Of a DNA stretch of 39,080 bases, positions 24,263 to 32,751 are shown piece after piece. The stretch's first letter is position 1; each line of letters starts with the position of its first letter. The DNA is taken from assembly GCA_014729725.1 (NCBI GenBank), contig WJJL01000007.1:1-39080 (forward strand), written 5' to 3'. The position numbers and the translations under genes are program-made. Origin of the DNA: Candidatus Moraniibacteriota bacterium. Its GTDB lineage: Bacteria > Patescibacteriota > Minisyncoccia > CAIUEV01 > JAHKAQ01. The notes beneath the pieces were generated by a model. The model was not told where the DNA came from. It ran no database searches and saw only the letters and a list, made by a program, of their open reading frames with translations.

Positions 24263-24860
24263 ATGACAATCAATATGAATGATTCACATATTACAAGTAT
24301 TTCACAATTAAAAAGATTTTTGCAAGCTTCAATCAATTTCGATTTTAAGGGCATTTCCCAAAAAGAAAAATATATCTGGACAGAACATACCTTAACTAAA
24401 TTTAGATACCTTTCTTTGAGAAAAAAAATAAAAATATTGTAAAAAATTATCTTCATGAAATGACTGGGTGTTGTGATGCTCAACTGACAAGATTAATTGC
24501 TAAAAAGAAATACTTTTCCTACTAAATATGATCCTAAAGATATTGCTCTTCTAGCGGAAACTGATAATGTTCATAATCGCTTATCCGGTAGAGCCACTAA
24601 AGAAATATTCCAAAGACAATATAATAAATTTGGAAACAATAATTTTAAAAAATTAAGTAAAATTTCTGTTTCACATATTTACAATTTAAGAGAAAAAAAT
24701 CAGTATAAATCAAAATGTTTAATCTATTCAAAAACTCAAGCAATTCAAGTTGCGATTGGAGAAAGAAAAAAACCAAATCCAAAAGGCAAGCCCGGTTATA
24801 TAAGAGTTGATAGTGTTCATCAAGGAGATAAAAATAAAGACAAAGGAGTTTGTCATATAA
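24263..24860 (+). pseudogene. Integrase-core transposase remnant (frameshifted, truncated)
   Basis: The reading frame moves at least twice. The first part (ATG 24263) gives SISQLKRFLQAS...GISQKEKYIWTEHTLTKFRYLSLRKK. A second frame continues NIVKNYLHEMTGCCDAQLTRLI from ~24430. A third gives FPTKYDPKDIALLAETDNVHNRLSGRATKEIF...SVSHIYNLREK...GERKKPNPKGKPGYIRVDSVHQGD. Read together this follows, from memory, the transposases with an rve-type integrase core common in CPR genomes. The sequence stops just after the first catalytic Asp (RVDSVHQGD); the rest of the DDE core is missing. It is inactive. Confidence 0.8.
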
Positions 24861-24861
24861 T

Positions 24862-25004
24862 GCCACTGTTCAAATTTATAACAACAAAATCGCTTATCAG
24901 GTCGTCAATAAGGATAATGTATCTCCGTGATTATTGAAGATAAAAACATTCATGGCTTAAATAAAACCATGTTTGAGGCGCTTTGGGGAAACCTCTCTCA
25001 ATAA
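24862..25004 (+). pseudogene. C-terminal remnant of a TrmB-like transcriptional regulator
   Basis: Directly after the transposase remnant, a frame reads ATVQIYNNKIAYQVVNKDNVSP. After a one-base shift near 24927 it continues VIIEDKNIHGLNKTMFEALWGNLSQ and stops at 25002-25004. The pattern IYNNK-strand, then VIIEDK/EI, then MF-x-x-LW matches the C-terminal end of TrmB-type regulators. No N-terminal HTH is present nearby. It was probably cut by the IS event or deletion that removed the 3' half of the transposase. Confidence 0.5.
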
Positions 25005-26224
25005 TTTATTTTTTTAACACTTACAGGAATGACATAAAAATCATCGGAGCAGGACCAACAATCATAAGCCGTATAATAATTCGAGCTCGCTTTGGATTTT
25101 ATTTCCACTGTTAATTTATACTTGCTGTCCAAAGTAAAATAAGTCCAATCAAATGGAATTTTCCTGCTAGTCTCGCTCAGATCTACCGCTAATTCTTCTT
25201 GCCCGCATTCAAAACTGTTTCGAAATAATTTTTGGAACTCTTTATCTTCAACCGAGAACTTGATTTCTTTGGTAGAAGAATCTTTAAATTTGTTTAAGTT
25301 GTCGGTGAAAACCAGATGATCGGGATTGCATTTAACGCAGGAGGCGCCTTCGGGGCAAGGGGGGCAATATGAAATATAGGCTAAATATGCTTCGATAGTA
25401 TATTTACCGGTTTTTTTCAAATTATTAATCTCCTTTATGCTCAAAACGGGATAATCATTGTTTCCTTTCTCGAAATCACTACCTATACTGTTGGGCCCGA
25501 AGGAGATATTTTTTGCCGAATCGGCATTATCTTTCTTCTCAAGAAGCTTTTTTTTATAATTTATAAGTTCTGTTTTTACATTTTTAAATCTAGTTAAGGA
25601 ATCCGCACAGGATTCGCATTCGTATTCCAAGGAGGAAAGGGGGTTTAAAACTCCTACTTCATGATTTTTTTCGCCATAACCTACGATAACGGAAGAGAAT
25701 CCGGCATCCATTAAAGGGTACTCATGATATACCTCCTCGCGTAGATCAAAAAATTTTTGTTTATTTATCACATAATCAATTAATTCAAGGAATTCTTTTT
25801 CCGTAAGCTTTGCCTCGTAATATTCCAGCAATTTATCGTTTGAGCCAAGACGATCCTCCCATTCAACCACTCTAAAAATTGCCGTCGGAGTTACCTCTAT
25901 AACCTCTGTGCCTCCGGAGACCGGCCCCCAAGATGAATAACTTTTGATATAAAAACTTTTTTCCATCAAAGCAGGATTTTGGGTGTTTTTATCTTGGATA
26001 TCCTCTTTGTCGTTTAGGCCTTTTGTGGAGTTTTGATGAAGGTTGTTTGGGAGTCTTTTTTCTGAAATTTGCTGATTTGGTTTGGAATTTTTTGTTTGAT
26101 ATATTAGTATCGCAACTGCAAACAAGATCAATAAAAAGACAAATAAAATTACTAAGCCTGCCATTAAAGCTTTGTTGGACGATATAGAAAACCCAGATGG
26201 AGTATGTTTTTTGAAATAATCCAT
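24998..26224 (-). CDS. Membrane-anchored extracytoplasmic protein, unknown function
   Basis: 408 residues. A ~19-residue cytoplasmic N-terminus is followed by one TM (~20-43), then a low-complexity Asn/Lys/Gln linker (~44-85). An outer domain follows (GTEVIEVTPTAIFRVVEWED...LTEKEFLELIDYVINKQKFFDLRE), and a second domain has Cys pairs in SYCPPCPEGASCVKCNPDH and DCWSCSDDF. The paired Cys could form disulfides outside the membrane. The first outer domain resembles uncharacterised secreted domains with a strand, then a K/E-x-EF-x-x-L helix; I cannot name a family. Start ATG at 26224. Its stop lies just inside the TrmB remnant on the other strand. Confidence 0.7.
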   Translation of the reverse strand: MDYFKKHTPSGFSISSNKALMAGLVILFVFLLILFAVAILIYQTKNSKPNQQISEKRLPNNLHQNSTKGLNDKEDIQDKNTQNPALMEKSFYIKSYSSWGPVSGGTEVIEVTPTAIFRVVEWEDRLGSNDKLLEYYEAKLTEKEFLELIDYVINKQKFFDLREEVYHEYPLMDAGFSSVIVGYGEKNHEVGVLNPLSSLEYECESCADSLTRFKNVKTELINYKKKLLEKKDNADSAKNISFGPNSIGSDFEKGNNDYPVLSIKEINNLKKTGKYTIEAYLAYISYCPPCPEGASCVKCNPDHLVFTDNLNKFKDSSTKEIKFSVEDKEFQKLFRNSFECGQEELAVDLSETSRKIPFDWTYFTLDSKYKLTVEIKSKASSNYYTAYDCWSCSDDFYVIPVSVKKINY

Positions 26225-26372
26225 TTTTTTAAATTATTAAATTATAAAATATATTTTTAGCTTCTATTGGTATGGATATTTATATCGATTAAGTAAATTA
26301 TCTTGTATTATTAGGTTTTTTCATTTTACCATTTTTGAAACGCTTCGGAAAGGAGCAAAAGAGATAAAATAA

Positions 26373-26401
26373 TTGACGGTTACCTTTATTTTTGCTTTTA
26401 T
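26373..26401 (+). promoter_or_regulatory. Extended -10 promoter for rpmE-infB
   Basis: TTGACG (26373-26378) and TTTTAT (26396-26401) are 17 nt apart, with TGC immediately before the -10 box (an extended -10). The predicted start is ~26408, giving a ~60-nt leader before rpmE. Confidence 0.6.
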
Positions 26402-26468
26402 ATGAAGCAAGCAATCCTTGTTGTGTTTTTTTATAGTTAAAGAATTTAAGTAATTATTTTTTACAAAT

Positions 26469-26756
26469 ATGAAAAAAGGAATTCATCCCTCTTACGGTCC
26501 GGCTGTTATCAAATGCGCCTGCGGCAACACGGTTAGAACCCAATCCAACGTATCCGAAATTAACGTGGAAATTTGCAGCGGTTGTCATCCTTTTTATACC
26601 GGAAAAAAGAAAATCGTAGATTCCACCGGAAGAGTGGACCGATTTATGAAACGATTCGAAAAAAGCAAAAGCATGCAAACCCAGAAAACCAAGAAAAAGC
26701 AGGTCAAAGAGACAAAAAATGCCAAAGGCAAAAGCACGGGGAAAAAGAAGCAATAA
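26469..26756 (+). CDS. rpmE: 50S ribosomal protein L31 (zinc type)
   Basis: 95 residues. The core [26 protein letters not shown]...[31 protein letters not shown] has the zinc-binding CxC (16/18) and CxxC (36/39), the C+ form of L31. The family is about 70 residues; a lysine-rich extension of ~25 residues follows the core, as often seen for ribosomal proteins in reduced genomes. Start ATG at 26469. infB begins 30 nt downstream, so the two probably share the 26373-26401 promoter. Confidence 0.95.
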   Translation: MKKGIHPSYGPAVIKCACGNTVRTQSNVSEINVEICSGCHPFYTGKKKIVDSTGRVDRFMKRFEKSKSMQTQKTKKKQVKETKNAKGKSTGKKKQ

Positions 26757-26786
26757 GCTTGACCCTAAATTATAATTTGAATATTT

Positions 26787-28601
26787 ATGAGCGATAAAAA
26801 AGCCGATACAATCGAAATTCCTGCCATTATAACCGTCAAGGAATTCGCCGAAAAGCTCGATAAACCGGCTTCGGAAGTGATTAAAGTCCTTTTACAAAAC
26901 GGCTTTATCGCAAATATAAATCAAACTTTGGATTTCGAAACGGCTTCCTTGATCGCGATGGAATTCGATTATAAAACCGAATTAGAAAAAATCAAAGAAT
27001 CCGATGTTAATATAATTGCTCCGGAGCAATTGGCCGAGATTTTAAAACAGGAAAAGGAATCCGGTGAGAATTTAAAAGAACGACCCCCGATTGTGACCAT
27101 CTTAGGTCACGTGGATCACGGAAAAACCACGCTGTTGGATACAATCAGAAAAGCCAAGGTGGCCGAAGGCGAATCCGGAGGCATAACTCAACATATTACA
27201 TCCTATCAGGTTAAAATAAACGATAGATTGATTACCTTCATTGATACCCCCGGTCATGAAGCCTTTAGTCAAATGCGTTCCAGAGGAGCCGGCATTGCCG
27301 ATATTGCGATTTTGATTGTGGCGGCCGACGACGGAGTAAAACCTCAAACCAAAGAAGTAATTAAAAATTTAAAAAAAGGCGAAGTTCCAGTAATAGTTGC
27401 CATTAATAAAATAGACAAAGAGGACGCTAACCCCGAAATGGTTAAAAATCAACTGGCCGAGGCCGGATTGCTTTTGGAAGGCAGGGGCGGCGATATTCCT
27501 TTTGTCGAGATTTCGGCTAAAAATAATTTAAATATCGACAATCTGTTAGAGACGGTCCTTCTTTCGGCGGATATTTTGGAATTAAAAGCTGATTTTCAAA
27601 GAAGAGCTTTGGGAATTATTCTCGAGTCTCACCTGGATCAAAGAAAAGGAGCGGTGGCAACCGCAATTATTAAAACCGGATCTTTGAATGAAGGCGATTA
27701 CATAATCGCGGGCAACGCCGTAGGCACCGTACGCCAAATTCTCGACTACAACGATAAAAGAATAATCAAAGCCGAACCGGCCAGTCCGGTAGTCATTATT
27801 GGATTGGATAAAGTGACTAAAGCGGGATCGGTGCTCCAGGTTGAGGAAAGCAGATCGGCGGTTAAGGCAAAAACCAAGCGCTCCAACCTGGACAGTCATT
27901 ATTTGGATACCGAAAAAAAAGCCGACGTCAGAAAAATTGAAGGCGAATCCGAAGAGCAACAAGTGAAGATTCCCAAATTAAATATCATCCTAAAAGCCGA
28001 TGTGGAAGGATCGGTCGAAGCTATAAACCAAATTCTGTCATCCATCCCCCAAGACGAAATTATTTTAAACATTCTTCAATCCAAAGTCGGCAATATAACC
28101 GAAAACGATATTCAATTAGCAAAAACTTCCAATGCCATTGTGTATGGTTTTAAAACTATGGCTCCGGACAAGATAAAAAAAACCGCTGAAAAAAACAAGG
28201 TTAAAATCAAAATTTTCGATATAATTTATAAATTGGTGGAGGATATTAAGGAAGAGCTTTCCAATCTTTTGGAACCAGAAATAATTCGAGTCGACTTAGG
28301 CAAGTTAAAAGTATTAAAAGTTTTTAGAACCGAAAAAAACAAAATGATTGTCGGAGGCCGAGTTACTTCGGGAAAAGTAACCAAAAACGCTTTTTTTGAA
28401 ATTCTAAGAAACAAGGAATTATTGGGCGAAGGCAAAGTCGTCCAATTAAAGCATCTCGAGGAAAATGTCTCCGAAGTTAAATCGGGCAGCGAATGTGGAA
28501 TCACTTATGCCCCCAAAGAAAAAAAATCCTTCGTGAGAATAGAAGAAAACGATATTTTAAAATTCTATTTAGAGGAAGCAAAAAAAAGAAAAATTGAATA
28601 A
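26787..28601 (+). CDS. infB: Translation initiation factor IF-2 (short form)
   Basis: IF-2 is the GTPase that places fMet-tRNA on the 30S subunit and promotes subunit joining. At 604 residues it is much shorter than E. coli IF-2 (890) because the variable N-terminal region is missing; one IF2_N module (TVKEFAEKLDKPASEVIKVLLQNG, ~16-39) remains. G motifs are all present: GHVDHGKT (107-114), GGITQHI, DTPGHE, NKID, SAK. Domains II, III and the C-terminal fMet-tRNA-binding domain follow (LGEGKVVQLKHLEENVSEVKSG). Start ATG at 26787. It converges with the large membrane protein gene, with four bases between. Confidence 0.97.
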   Translation: MSDKKADTIEIPAIITVKEFAEKLDKPASEVIKVLLQNGFIANINQTLDFETASLIAMEFDYKTELEKIKESDVNIIAPEQLAEILKQEKESGENLKERPPIVTILGHVDHGKTTLLDTIRKAKVAEGESGGITQHITSYQVKINDRLITFIDTPGHEAFSQMRSRGAGIADIAILIVAADDGVKPQTKEVIKNLKKGEVPVIVAINKIDKEDANPEMVKNQLAEAGLLLEGRGGDIPFVEISAKNNLNIDNLLETVLLSADILELKADFQRRALGIILESHLDQRKGAVATAIIKTGSLNEGDYIIAGNAVGTVRQILDYNDKRIIKAEPASPVVIIGLDKVTKAGSVLQVEESRSAVKAKTKRSNLDSHYLDTEKKADVRKIEGESEEQQVKIPKLNIILKADVEGSVEAINQILSSIPQDEIILNILQSKVGNITENDIQLAKTSNAIVYGFKTMAPDKIKKTAEKNKVKIKIFDIIYKLVEDIKEELSNLLEPEIIRVDLGKLKVLKVFRTEKNKMIVGGRVTSGKVTKNAFFEILRNKELLGEGKVVQLKHLEENVSEVKSGSECGITYAPKEKKSFVRIEENDILKFYLEEAKKRKIE

Positions 28602-28605
28602 CAAG

Positions 28606-31026
28606 CTACTTTACTCTTTCTCCCAAGGTCCTTAGATTATAAAATTTAACCCCTCGATCGAATTCATGACCTTTGACCGGAACTCCTTTGGTATCGGTTA
28701 TTTCAAATCTGATTATATTTTCCCCCGGTTTTACCCTGTTCAGATTAACAATATGTTCTTCCTTATCTTCTTCTATGTTTATTTCTTCCACGTATTCTTC
28801 ATTGAGATAAACTTTTACCACTCTTAAATTTTTGATCCTGGTATTAAATAACAATCTCAAATTTTGTTCATAATCCGCCATATTAACCAATCTCAATTTA
28901 GCTCCGTTTATCGCCGATCTTTTCACCGACCTGCCTTTGCCCTCTTTGGTATCCCAATAACTGCCTTTTAAATCCATGGCCAAAAACCATCCGTCGAGGT
29001 GCTCACTTTTGTTGACCCTAAAAGCGATCAGAAAATTATCCTCGTAAACCTTGGTCACATTGATTTCTTGATTAATAAAATCGAGAGTTTTGTTAAAGGC
29101 CTCCTGATCAAATTTTTTATCGTTGGACATCGCCTCCTTGGCGACTATGATATATCTAACATTGTAGAAATTCAATATTTTGGTGCCTAAATTATAATAA
29201 TAATCGTTGATAATCTCTTTTCTCGGCGGCGTGCCCCCCTCCGCAAGAGTATAGAGCAGTTCGGAAATTACAGGAGTGTTTTCCTGAAAATCCCAATTGT
29301 CATCAACCTCTCTGGCAAAATCTTTGCCGGCCAGATTATTTTTCCGATGAATCTGGTTATAGATCATGGATTTGGAGGCATAAGAATAACTGCTGGCCGC
29401 CGGAATCTCAATAATCGAATAGTTCTCTTTATCCGCTTTGATGATATCGAAAAACCGGCTATAGTTCATACTCATAGTCGGAACAGGAAAACTTAAATAT
29501 TCCAGAGTGATCAAAGAGATTATCACGACTGTAATCAATTTGGGAACCCTTGCTTTTAACTGCGCTTTATCAATCTTCTGTTTTGTTTTTCGAGTTTTCT
29601 TTTTGCCCTTTTTGCCGCCTGTTTTTTTCAATTTGTTAATTAAGAAAAGGAAGTCTTTTTTGCTTTTTTCGAAGCGTTTAAAAAAGTCTTTTGTTTCTTC
29701 TTTAAAGCGTTTTACCACAAATTTTTTCAACTGCTTCCAGTTTTTAATTCGGGCTTTTTCTTTTTTAATTCTGTTCTTTTTCCTTTTTTGAATAACCTGT
29801 TTTTTCCTGAATTCGGCCTTTTGTCTAATTATTTCGCGTTTGAAGAAGCGTTTGTTTAATTTTCGAATAATATACTGCGCCCCAAAACCGGCTGAAACGG
29901 AAAAACACATCAGGGAAATAACATATATCCGGCTCACCGTTCTAATATTGGACCAATATTTTATATTGTCGTAATAAAAAGCCCAAGGCATTTGAATATC
30001 CTGATTTATATTGCCCATTGTTATCAAATAAGGACCGAAAGACATCAAGGTGAAATAAATTCCGCTAAAAACAAAAAATAATTTGATCCAGAATCTTCTT
30101 TTGTAGTCGAAGAGGGATAAAAGCGATAAAATCAAGACCGTAAATCCTATATAAGTGGATTTTTGACCTAAACTATTCGAAATCGTATTATCTCTGTATC
30201 GGTTAAAAAAGTCTCCCCAAATCGGATGATAGGCCTGAGGCAAGATGGGTTCAATGAGATCGGCTGAATAGCGAATAACCTGATCTTTTCCGGCATCAAG
30301 ATAGTTGTCTTTGGAGTTGGAAATTACAAACAGCGGACCGAATAAAAATTTTATAAAAACAAAAAAGGTTAAAACGCCTATGCCTATATACAGCCAGATC
30401 TTCCATTCAACCAGTTTTTCACTGTTTTTAATAAAGAAAGCCAAGGTGAAAAAGACAATAAAGGGGAAGATAAAAGCCAATAACTGATGCTCGGCAAAAG
30501 TGACAAAGGCCAGAAACAAACCGGCCAATAAAAAATTTTTAATTTCAAGGGTTCTTAAAAACTTAAAATAGAATAAAACAAAAAAAGGCAGCCATTCGTA
30601 ATGCATCGTGCCGATATTGGTCGAAATCGCCTGCGAAATATGAAAAGGCGAAAAGGCGAAAATGATTCCCGAAATCATAGCCGCCGATTTATTTTTGGTC
30701 AGGTACAAAACTAAAAGGTACATGCCGACCGCGGCTATCAAAAAAGAACCAAGCCACACTATATTATAACCCACAAAATCGTTGGTTAAATATTGGAACC
30801 AGGGAATAACCTCGACCGGAGTGAATTTTAGATTTTTTATTTGAAACCAGATGGTGGAAAAAATCCCATGGTCTGAAATAAAATTTTGAAAAGCCAAAGT
30901 TTTCCCCCAAACCTGATAGGTATCGGAGTATTTGCCGGGAATTCGGTTAAACAGGAAAAGAATTACCGGAAGCGTGAATAAAAAAGTGTAAATTAAAAAA
31001 AAGTTAATAACCTTCTTATTTATCAT
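28606..31026 (-). CDS. Large polytopic membrane protein (GT-C/YfhO-like)
   Basis: 806 residues. About ten N-terminal TM helices (to ~385) begin with a hydrophobic segment followed by an extracytoplasmic loop containing GKYSDTYQVWGK, whose acidic residue is at the place of the GT-C catalytic Asp. A very basic 110-residue stretch (~386-494) lies between TM segments, then one more TM (VPKLITVVIISLITLEYLSF) and a ~300-residue outer domain. The layout resembles YfhO/GT-C membrane glycosyltransferases that use lipid-linked sugars; activity is inferred. Start ATG at 31026, one base after the riboflavin kinase-like gene stop, so the two are co-transcribed. Confidence 0.7.
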   Translation of the reverse strand: MINKKVINFFLIYTFLFTLPVILFLFNRIPGKYSDTYQVWGKTLAFQNFISDHGIFSTIWFQIKNLKFTPVEVIPWFQYLTNDFVGYNIVWLGSFLIAAVGMYLLVLYLTKNKSAAMISGIIFAFSPFHISQAISTNIGTMHYEWLPFFVLFYFKFLRTLEIKNFLLAGLFLAFVTFAEHQLLAFIFPFIVFFTLAFFIKNSEKLVEWKIWLYIGIGVLTFFVFIKFLFGPLFVISNSKDNYLDAGKDQVIRYSADLIEPILPQAYHPIWGDFFNRYRDNTISNSLGQKSTYIGFTVLILSLLSLFDYKRRFWIKLFFVFSGIYFTLMSFGPYLITMGNINQDIQMPWAFYYDNIKYWSNIRTVSRIYVISLMCFSVSAGFGAQYIIRKLNKRFFKREIIRQKAEFRKKQVIQKRKKNRIKKEKARIKNWKQLKKFVVKRFKEETKDFFKRFEKSKKDFLFLINKLKKTGGKKGKKKTRKTKQKIDKAQLKARVPKLITVVIISLITLEYLSFPVPTMSMNYSRFFDIIKADKENYSIIEIPAASSYSYASKSMIYNQIHRKNNLAGKDFAREVDDNWDFQENTPVISELLYTLAEGGTPPRKEIINDYYYNLGTKILNFYNVRYIIVAKEAMSNDKKFDQEAFNKTLDFINQEINVTKVYEDNFLIAFRVNKSEHLDGWFLAMDLKGSYWDTKEGKGRSVKRSAINGAKLRLVNMADYEQNLRLLFNTRIKNLRVVKVYLNEEYVEEINIEEDKEEHIVNLNRVKPGENIIRFEITDTKGVPVKGHEFDRGVKFYNLRTLGERVK

Positions 31027-31027
31027 A

Positions 31028-31804
31028 TTAGAACTTAATTTCCATTAATTGATCGTCTGCTAAATTAAATTTTTTCCTTAAATTTTGGGGATGAATTATC
31101 TCAATTATTTCTTCATTATACATTGTTTTTTGAGCTTTAACCACCCAGGCCCTCAAATCAACTTTTAGTCTCTTAAAAGCTGGCTCTTTGTCAATTATAC
31201 TTTTTATTTTTATAGGATAAATATAAATATCCCCGAATTCCCGATCTCCTTCTTTGAATCCCCTGATTAAAGTCATCTTTTTTTTATTGACATTTTTTAA
31301 ATAGTTCTTATTGCCCAAGTTAAGATTTAAAGTTCCCGGATAAATTTCTTTTTTAATTACGCTTTCTATTTTATTTTTATAAATCGGCGTATTTAAAAAA
31401 CTGCCGGCTTTTTTTTCTCCGCTGAAAATTCTTCCCAAAAAACTGTTAAAATCCTTTTTGTAATCAGGCAGTTTTTTCATGCGTTTTATTTTAATCTTAT
31501 CCTTTTTGATGATCGAAAGCACTTTCGAGGGCAGCTCCTGATCATACCCTAAACAGATTACCTGCGGCTTGATTTTTTTGACGAGCTTTGAAAAATCATC
31601 TTGGCTTCCAATTTTTAGATTTTTGATCATTTTTAAATTTTCCAGCTGGCTTAATCTTTTTTGGGCGCTTATTTTATTCAACTTGTTGTTGTTTTTATCG
31701 TGAGCCACAATTACGAATAATTCTCCATAGGCGGAGCATTGGTTGAAAAAATAAATATGTCCGGGATGAAGATGGTTAAAACAACCGCCGCAAATAACTT
31801 TCAT
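31028..31804 (-). CDS. Archaeal-type FAD synthase / CTP-dependent riboflavin kinase fusion
   Basis: 258 residues in two parts. Residues 1-~115 are a nucleotidyltransferase with the GGCFNHLHPGH signature (GxF-x-x-xHxGH) and a KRLSQLENLK segment, as in archaeal RibL FAD synthases. Residues ~125-258 match archaeal CTP-dependent riboflavin kinase (RibK, DUF120): YPGTLNLNL (155-163), FGDIYIYPIKI, then EEIIEIIHPQNLRKKFNLADDQLMEI (231-256), close to M. jannaschii MJ0056 as I remember it. Together they would convert riboflavin to FMN and FAD. Bacteria normally use RibF with an ATP-dependent kinase of another fold, so this is an unusual form. Start ATG at 31804. Confidence 0.78.
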   Translation of the reverse strand: MKVICGGCFNHLHPGHIYFFNQCSAYGELFVIVAHDKNNNKLNKISAQKRLSQLENLKMIKNLKIGSQDDFSKLVKKIKPQVICLGYDQELPSKVLSIIKKDKIKIKRMKKLPDYKKDFNSFLGRIFSGEKKAGSFLNTPIYKNKIESVIKKEIYPGTLNLNLGNKNYLKNVNKKKMTLIRGFKEGDREFGDIYIYPIKIKSIIDKEPAFKRLKVDLRAWVVKAQKTMYNEEIIEIIHPQNLRKKFNLADDQLMEIKF

Positions 31805-31911
31805 TTTAAAAGATTAATGTTAATATTTAGATATACCTGTCTGCGATTCAAAATGTGTCTTAACTAAAATTTTAGACATCTTTTTGCCTCATCGCAAATA
31901 ATTTTAAATTT

Positions 31912-32751
31912 ATGCAGCCATTTCGAAAAAAAATTATTTTTTTAATTGTTTTTTCTCTAATTTTTTTAGGGATTATTTTTCTTCTTGATAAAAAAAATCC
32001 GGATAATGACCTTAAATTCATCAGGGATATTCCCAGAAATGAAACTGTTGAAACTAAAACTGATAAATCTTCCGATTCGGCAATAGCCATTAATTCCCAG
32101 GAAGATAAAAAGGACAACTCAAAAGCCGAAACTGAAACCTCAGCTAATGATAACCGGGAACAAAAACCAAAGCTCCCTAAAAAAATTATTAACGACGCTC
32201 CCTTCGTTCCTCAAGCCCCTTATAAAAATTGGGACCACCTGCATAACGAGGCTTGTGAAGAAGCGGCTATTATCACGGCTCATTTTTATCTTTTAGGAGA
32301 GGACAAAGTGGACAAAGAAGCGGCCGAGCGTGAAATCCAAAATCTGGTCGATCGTCAAAAGCAAATTTTTGGAGAACATCGAGATATAACGGCTCAGGAA
32401 ATGGTTGACCTGGCCGAAAACTTTTATCAGGAGGAATACGATTTAGTCGAAAATTATTCTTTAGAAAAAATAAAAACTTACTTGGCCGAAGGATCGATTA
32501 TAATCACCCCCGTTGCCGGACGCACTTTGGAAAACCCCTATTTCAAACAACCGGGACCCTTGTATCATGCTGTTGTTTTGATAGGATATGATGAAAAAAG
32601 AAAAGAGTTCATCACTCAAGAGCCCGGCACCAAAAGAGGAGAGAAATACAGGTATTCCTATGACGTGATTTTAAATGCTATCCATGACTTTCCAGGCCAA
32701 AAAGAGGATATCCTTAGTGGCCAAAAAATTATTATTGTTGTTTCAAAATAA
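31912..32751 (+). CDS. C39-like cysteine peptidase, membrane-anchored
   Basis: 279 residues. One N-terminal TM (~7-25) and a Ser/Lys/Glu-rich linker (~26-92) precede a papain-like C39_2 domain with VPQAPY at its start, the active-site Cys115 in HNEACEEAAI, and His219 in PLYHAVVLIGYD. The third residue of the triad is not obvious (FITQEPG). The domain would face outside the membrane. Related domains cleave peptides or bacteriocin leaders; no transporter is fused here. The stop overlaps the next start (TAATG at 32749-32753). Start ATG at 31912. Confidence 0.85.
   Translation: MQPFRKKIIFLIVFSLIFLGIIFLLDKKNPDNDLKFIRDIPRNETVETKTDKSSDSAIAINSQEDKKDNSKAETETSANDNREQKPKLPKKIINDAPFVPQAPYKNWDHLHNEACEEAAIITAHFYLLGEDKVDKEAAEREIQNLVDRQKQIFGEHRDITAQEMVDLAENFYQEEYDLVENYSLEKIKTYLAEGSIIITPVAGRTLENPYFKQPGPLYHAVVLIGYDEKRKEFITQEPGTKRGEKYRYSYDVILNAIHDFPGQKEDILSGQKIIIVVSK

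Noticed and set aside
24202-24483. 93-codon minus-strand frame over the transposase remnant
   Set aside because: It is antisense to sequence that clearly encodes the transposase N-terminus on the plus strand, and has no recognisable motif.
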